From an uncultured Clostridium sp. (GTDB lineage: Bacteria > Bacillota > Clostridia > Lachnospirales > Anaerotignaceae), in the NCBI GenBank assembly GCA_947246775.1, contig CAMXTM010000148.1:1-5744 (forward strand): 5,744 nt of DNA, given 5' to 3'. The position numbers and the translations under genes were made by a program. This document shows positions 5,208 through 5,744 of the stretch, piece by piece. Each line of letters opens with the position of its first letter. The stretch's first letter is position 1. A model generated the notes under the pieces. That model saw only the letters and a program-made list of their open reading frames with translations. It was not told the origin of the DNA and ran no database searches.

Positions 5208-5393
5208 TTATGATTCATAGCCATATATTTTTTTTGCTAAATATATCTTTGGAATTTTACCTGCTATTTTAATATAACCTTGTTCTGCAAGTTCTTCGTT
5301 TAACTTTTTTACTAACTTATAGGCATAAGATTTCGAACAACCTAATTGCTGTGCTACTTCATCAGCAGTCATCATATATTGATAATTTGCCAT
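5208..5393 (-). CDS. xis: Excisionase-like small helix-turn-helix protein
   Basis: A 61-residue DNA-binding protein. A helix-turn-helix core, MTADEVAQQLGCSKSYAYKL (8-27), is followed by a helix KKLNEELAEQGY and a basic strand AGKIPKIYLAKKIYGY. This matches the small winged-helix proteins encoded just before integrase genes in clostridial integrative elements, annotated as excisionase or helix-turn-helix protein. They bend DNA at the element ends and favour excision. The start is supported by AGGAGG 8 nt upstream. The gap to the integrase is 14 bp and contains the integrase ribosome binding site. The gene is divergent from the XRE regulator, whose candidate operators lie in its upstream region. 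It could also act as a transcription factor. The symbol is by role, not by proven orthology. Confidence 0.8.
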   Translation of the reverse strand: MANYQYMMTADEVAQQLGCSKSYAYKLVKKLNEELAEQGYIKIAGKIPKIYLAKKIYGYES

Positions 5394-5446
5394 ACATTCA
5401 ACCTCCTTTTTGAAATCGAAATTTATTACAATATTTATATTTATTT

Positions 5447-5504
5447 ATTGTACGTTTTTCGTATATAAATTTTACTTTTATGTTTTTCATATATGTGATA
5501 TGAT
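5447..5504. promoter_or_regulatory. Divergent control region with paired 13-bp operator-like dyads
   Basis: Two matching dyads, TACG-TTTTT-CGTA (5451-5463) and TATG-TTTTT-CATA (5479-5491), lie 28 bp apart centre to centre. Arms fit TA(C/T)G with five T's between. The second sits just upstream of an extended -10 TGA-TATGAT (5496-5504) for the XRE gene, covering its spacer and -35 region. A candidate -10 for the xis side, TACAAT on the minus strand (complement of 5447-5452), touches the first. This is the geometry of a repressor controlling both divergent promoters. Promoters are read by eye, and the binding protein is inferred to be the XRE product. Confidence 0.55.
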
Positions 5505-5560
5505 AATAATGAAATTTATATTATTCGTAATCACTTTTTATATGAAAGTAGGAGATTTTT

Positions 5561-5744
5561 ATGGGAGATGGAAAAAAATTAAAAGAAATACTGAATCATA
5601 AAGGTACCAATGTCCGCAAAATTGCAAAAGCTACTGGAATTAGTGCAACTACACTTTATTCAATCATTCAAAAAGATTCCAATATACGATTTGATTTTGC
5701 TTTGCGTTTAGCAAATGAATTAGAAATTGATGTAAATGAAATAT
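5561..5744 (+). CDS. XRE/Cro-family regulator, 3' end beyond the window
   Basis: The first 61 residues of a helix-turn-helix regulator. They begin MGDGKKLKEILNHKGTNVRK and continue IAKATGISATTLYSIIQKD and FALRLANELEIDVNE. The recognition region is the NVRKIAKATGISATTLYSII stretch (about 17-36), typical of Cro/CI-like repressors. It is a common companion of integrases in clostridial integrative elements. The start is set by AGGAG with a 6-nt spacer (5550-5554). The gene runs off the right edge, so any C-terminal sensor domain is unseen. It is divergent from xis-int and likely controls that promoter and its own through the dyads at 5451-5491, which is inference. Confidence 0.85.
   Translation, partial: MGDGKKLKEILNHKGTNVRKIAKATGISATTLYSIIQKDSNIRFDFALRLANELEIDVNEI

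Noticed and set aside
5410..5601. Plus-strand 63-residue open frame
   Set aside because: Covers the promoter/operator region and the start of the XRE gene in another frame; hydrophobic residues reflect T-rich codons.

Overview
The window is very AT-rich, with long A/T runs between genes. Strong AGGAGG-type ribosome binding sites and A-ending codons point to a low-GC Firmicute. The protein families (an Rpn-type PD-(D/E)XK protein, a Tn916-type tyrosine integrase with a small excisionase, and an ICE-type XRE regulator) fit a gut clostridium, probably Lachnospiraceae-like. That placement is inference from family resemblance, not from a marker gene.

Layout. (1) 1-640 is gene-free. It opens with a compact, clamped multi-hairpin sequence (11-82) and then holds A/T-rich DNA. 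(2) 643-1464 (+) encodes an Rpn/PDDEXK_2 protein with its own promoter and terminator. A near-perfect internal ribosome binding site could start a 53-residue C-terminal protein in the same frame. (3) 1530-2260 has no intact gene, but the minus strand carries decayed remnants of at least two BRO-type phage antirepressor genes in tandem, flanked by two related ~100-bp segments. (4) 2265-5393 is a minus-strand module. In transcription order it runs excisionase (5393-5208), integrase (5193-4135), a RepA-like AAA ATPase (4009-3047), a 500-bp array of hairpins and AT-rich repeats (2551-3047), a conserved 77-residue protein of unknown function (2550-2317) and an intrinsic terminator (2265-2295). (5) 5561 to the right edge encodes the start of a divergent XRE-family regulator.

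How it may work together. The xis-int-repA block with a divergent XRE gene looks like the recombination, replication and control end of an integrative mobile element or a phage-plasmid-like element. Two matching 13-bp dyads lie between the divergent genes and are the best candidates for the regulator's operators. The hairpin/iteron-like array directly downstream of the ATPase gene is a plausible, unproven replication origin. No relaxase, coupling protein or capsid gene is visible, so the class of element cannot be fixed from this window.
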